Assembly (NCBI RefSeq): GCF_004027225.2 | Contig: NC_044301.2 | Location: 18,696,402 to 18,760,401 of the forward strand | From: Strigops habroptila | Taxonomy: Eukaryota; Chordata; Aves; Psittaciformes; Psittacidae | Length of the DNA: 64,000 nucleotides | Direction: 5' to 3' | Shown here: positions 62,133 to 64,000 of the stretch, one piece after another | How positions within the stretch are numbered: the first letter of the stretch is position 1 | Layout: every line of letters starts with the position of its first letter | Program-made: the position numbers and the translations under genes | The notes under the pieces: generated by a model | The model's database searches: none | What the model was told of the DNA's origin: nothing | The model's input: the letters and a program-made list of their open reading frames with translations, nothing else

Positions 62133-62785
62133 TGTCCTGCGTTCAGCTGTAACAGTTATTTTTCCCCTTAATAGCTGGTGCAGTGCTGTGTTTTCAGCTT
62201 TAGTCTGAGAACAATGACAACACACCGATGGTTTTAGTTGTTGCTAAGTAATGCATACCCCGATCAAGGACTTTTTCAGTGTCGAGGGGCACAAGAAGCC
62301 GGGAGGAAACAGAGACAGGACACCTGACCCACACTAGCCAAAGGGGTATTCCATACCACAGCACATCATGCCTAGTACAGAAACTGGGGAGAGTTACCCA
62401 GAAGGCCCAGATTGCTGCTCGGGTCGGGCTGGGTATCGGTCGGCGGATGATGAGGAATTGTATTGTGCATCACTTAAGTTTATTGTTTTCCTTTTCCCCT
62501 TTTAGTTTTCTATTCTCTCCCCTTGTTTTTTCCCTTATCATTATTATTATTCATGGTAGTAGTAGTGGGTTTGTATTATACCTTAGTTACTGGACTGTTC
62601 TTATCTCAACCTGTGCAATTTACATTCTTTCGATTCTCCTCCCCATTGCTCTGGGAGCAGGGGGGAAGAAGAGGGGGAGTGAGCGAGCAGCTGCGTGGTG
62701 CTGAGTTACCAGCTGGACTTAAACCACAACAGTCATTTGTGGCATGCAACATGGGGCTCAAAGGGTTGAAATAACAATAGATGGT
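62133..62785 (+). mobile_element. Family A ERV, copy A6 (5' LTR and primer site only)
   Basis: LTR 62133-62731 of the older subfamily, then an 8-nt spacer and a degraded lysine-type primer site (62740-62757, TGGCATGCAACATGGGGC). It is cut by a CR1 about 25 nt later. Confidence 0.85.
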
Positions 62786-62866
62786 TTAGTGCAAGGTGTC
62801 CCTGCCCATGGCGGAGGGGTTGGAACTAGATGATCTTAAGGTCCTTTCCAACCCTAACTGTTCAAT
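62781..62866 (+). mobile_element. CR1 tail
   Basis: GTTTAGTGCAAGGTGTCCCTGCCC...CCAACCCTAACTGTTC, sense orientation, directly after the A6 primer site. Confidence 0.85.
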
Positions 62867-62867
62867 A

Positions 62868-63480
62868 GAATCATAGAATCATAGAATCATAGAATAGTAA
62901 GGGTTGGAAAGGACCTTAAGATCATCTAGTTCCAACCCCCCTGCCATGGGCAGGGACACCTCGCCCTAAACCACGTGGCCCAAGGCTCTGTCCAACCTGG
63001 CCTTGAACACCGCCAGGGATGGAGCATCCACAACCTCCCTGGGCAACCCATTCCAGTGCTTCACCACCCTCTCTGTAAAGAACTTCCTCCTTATATCTAA
63101 TCTAAACTTCCCCTGTTTAAGTTTGAAGCCATTACCCCTTGTCCTACCACTACAGTCCCTAAGGAAGAGTCCCTCCCCAGCATCCTTGTAGGCCCCCTTC
63201 AGATACTGGAAGGCTGCTATGAGGTCTCCACGCAGCCTTCTCTTCTCCAGGCTGAACAGCCCCAACTCTCTCAGCCTGTCTTCGTACGGGAGGCACTCCA
63301 GCCCTCTTATCATCCTTGTGGCCCTCCTCTGGACTCACTTCAACAGCTCTATGTCCTTTTTATGTTGCGGACACCAGAACGGTATGCAGTACTCCAAATG
63401 AGGTCTCACAAGAGCAGAGTAGAGGGGCAGGATCACCTCCTTTGACCTTCTGGTCACGCTTCTTTTGATGCAGCCCAGGA
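62868..63480 (-). mobile_element. CR1 LINE 3' region
   Basis: Starts with four AGAATCAT-type repeats, then the CR1 3' UTR. The ORF2 C-terminal remnant follows, in which a 115-codon frame (62966-63313, antisense) includes [20 protein letters not shown] and [10 protein letters not shown]. It lies tail-to-tail with the preceding CR1 and ends where ERV pol resumes. Confidence 0.92.
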
Positions 63481-64000
63481 TCCCCGACTCCAAAAGCCGA
63501 GGGGTTGACCTCAAGTCTCCCCTGGAGCTTTATGCCAGAGGCTACAGGTAGGACCATTCTCTCCGGCTGCAGTGTAAAGCACATTTTTCACATCTTCACA
63601 TCTGGCCCGGTCCGGACTGGTCCAGGGGCTACTGCATGAACTGTCTCTCGTTTAATTTGTTCAAAGGCTTGTTGTTGCTTAGGGTCCCATTTGAAATCAT
63701 TCTTCTTCCAGGTCATGTGATAGAGAGGGCTTACAATCAGACTGTAATTTGGGATGTGCATTCTCCAGAACCCCACAACACCTAAGAAAGCTTGTGTTTC
63801 TTTCTTGTTAGTTGGTGGAGACATTGCTGTTATCTTGTTGATCACATCTGTGGGGATCTGGCGATGTCCATCTTGCCATTTTATTCCTAAACATTGAATC
63901 TCCTGTGCAGGTCCCTTGACCTTACTCCGTTTTATGGCAAAACTGGCCTTCAGCAGGATTTGGATTATTTTCCTCCCTTTCTCAAAAACTTCTTCTGCTG
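63481..64000 (-). mobile_element. Family A ERV, copy A7 (pol fragment, runs off the window)
   Basis: Antisense pol matching 4520-5000 of copy A1: thumb/connection with AFLGVVGFWRMHIPNYSL. A short frame at 63588-63845 is open. The element continues beyond 64000. Confidence 0.8.

Overview
The window is avian nuclear DNA. The host exons match vertebrate GOT2, SLC38A7, CALB2 and PNP, the short interspersed repeats are tails of the bird CR1 LINE (many ending in ATTCTATG repeats), and about half of the 64 kb is retroviral. No bacterial features, CRISPR arrays, rRNA or tRNA genes were found. The species cannot be named from the sequence.

All host genes lie on the minus strand. SLC38A7 (about 110-1028, N-terminal part only) precedes a CpG island (5590-6190). 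Next comes GOT2, with ten coding exons at 7771-26232, then CALB2 (calretinin; exons 2-11 at 27290-30316, possible exon 1/promoter near 42900-43000), then PNP (51522-60320). GOT2 is intact, with every exon in frame and 422 codons. SLC38A7, CALB2 and PNP each carry several disabling changes: lost start, nonsense, frameshifts, splice-site loss, or a CR1 inserted into an exon.

Two main retroviral groups occupy the introns and spacers. Family A is an old, env-less ERV with ~567-bp LTRs (TGTCCTGGG...CACGACA), a tRNA-Lys-type primer site and 5-bp target duplications. It is present in seven places: 1821-5538 (-), 17919-20492 (+), 20493-24202 (-), two nested solo LTRs at 31717-32912 (+), 45466-51503 (+), 62133-62785 (+) and 63481-64000 (-). 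All coding copies are broken. Two copies retain an unusual membrane-spanning reading frame ahead of gag, and in one of them 60 nt of that frame are collinear with 5S rRNA.

Element B (32956-42080, +) is a nearly pristine gammaretrovirus-like provirus. Its two 716-bp LTRs differ at one base, it has a 4-bp CCTC duplication, and gag (one nonsense codon), pol and env are present. Its Env carries what looks like an immunoglobulin V-set domain at the N terminus, which is the most striking single observation here. A third, shorter family is represented by two solo LTRs with 6-bp duplications (9132-9398 and 54982-55348).

Overall, one conserved housekeeping gene (GOT2) sits among three decaying neighbours in a region heavily colonised by ERVs and CR1. 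Whether this is the orthologous locus or a degenerating duplicate cannot be decided from the window alone.
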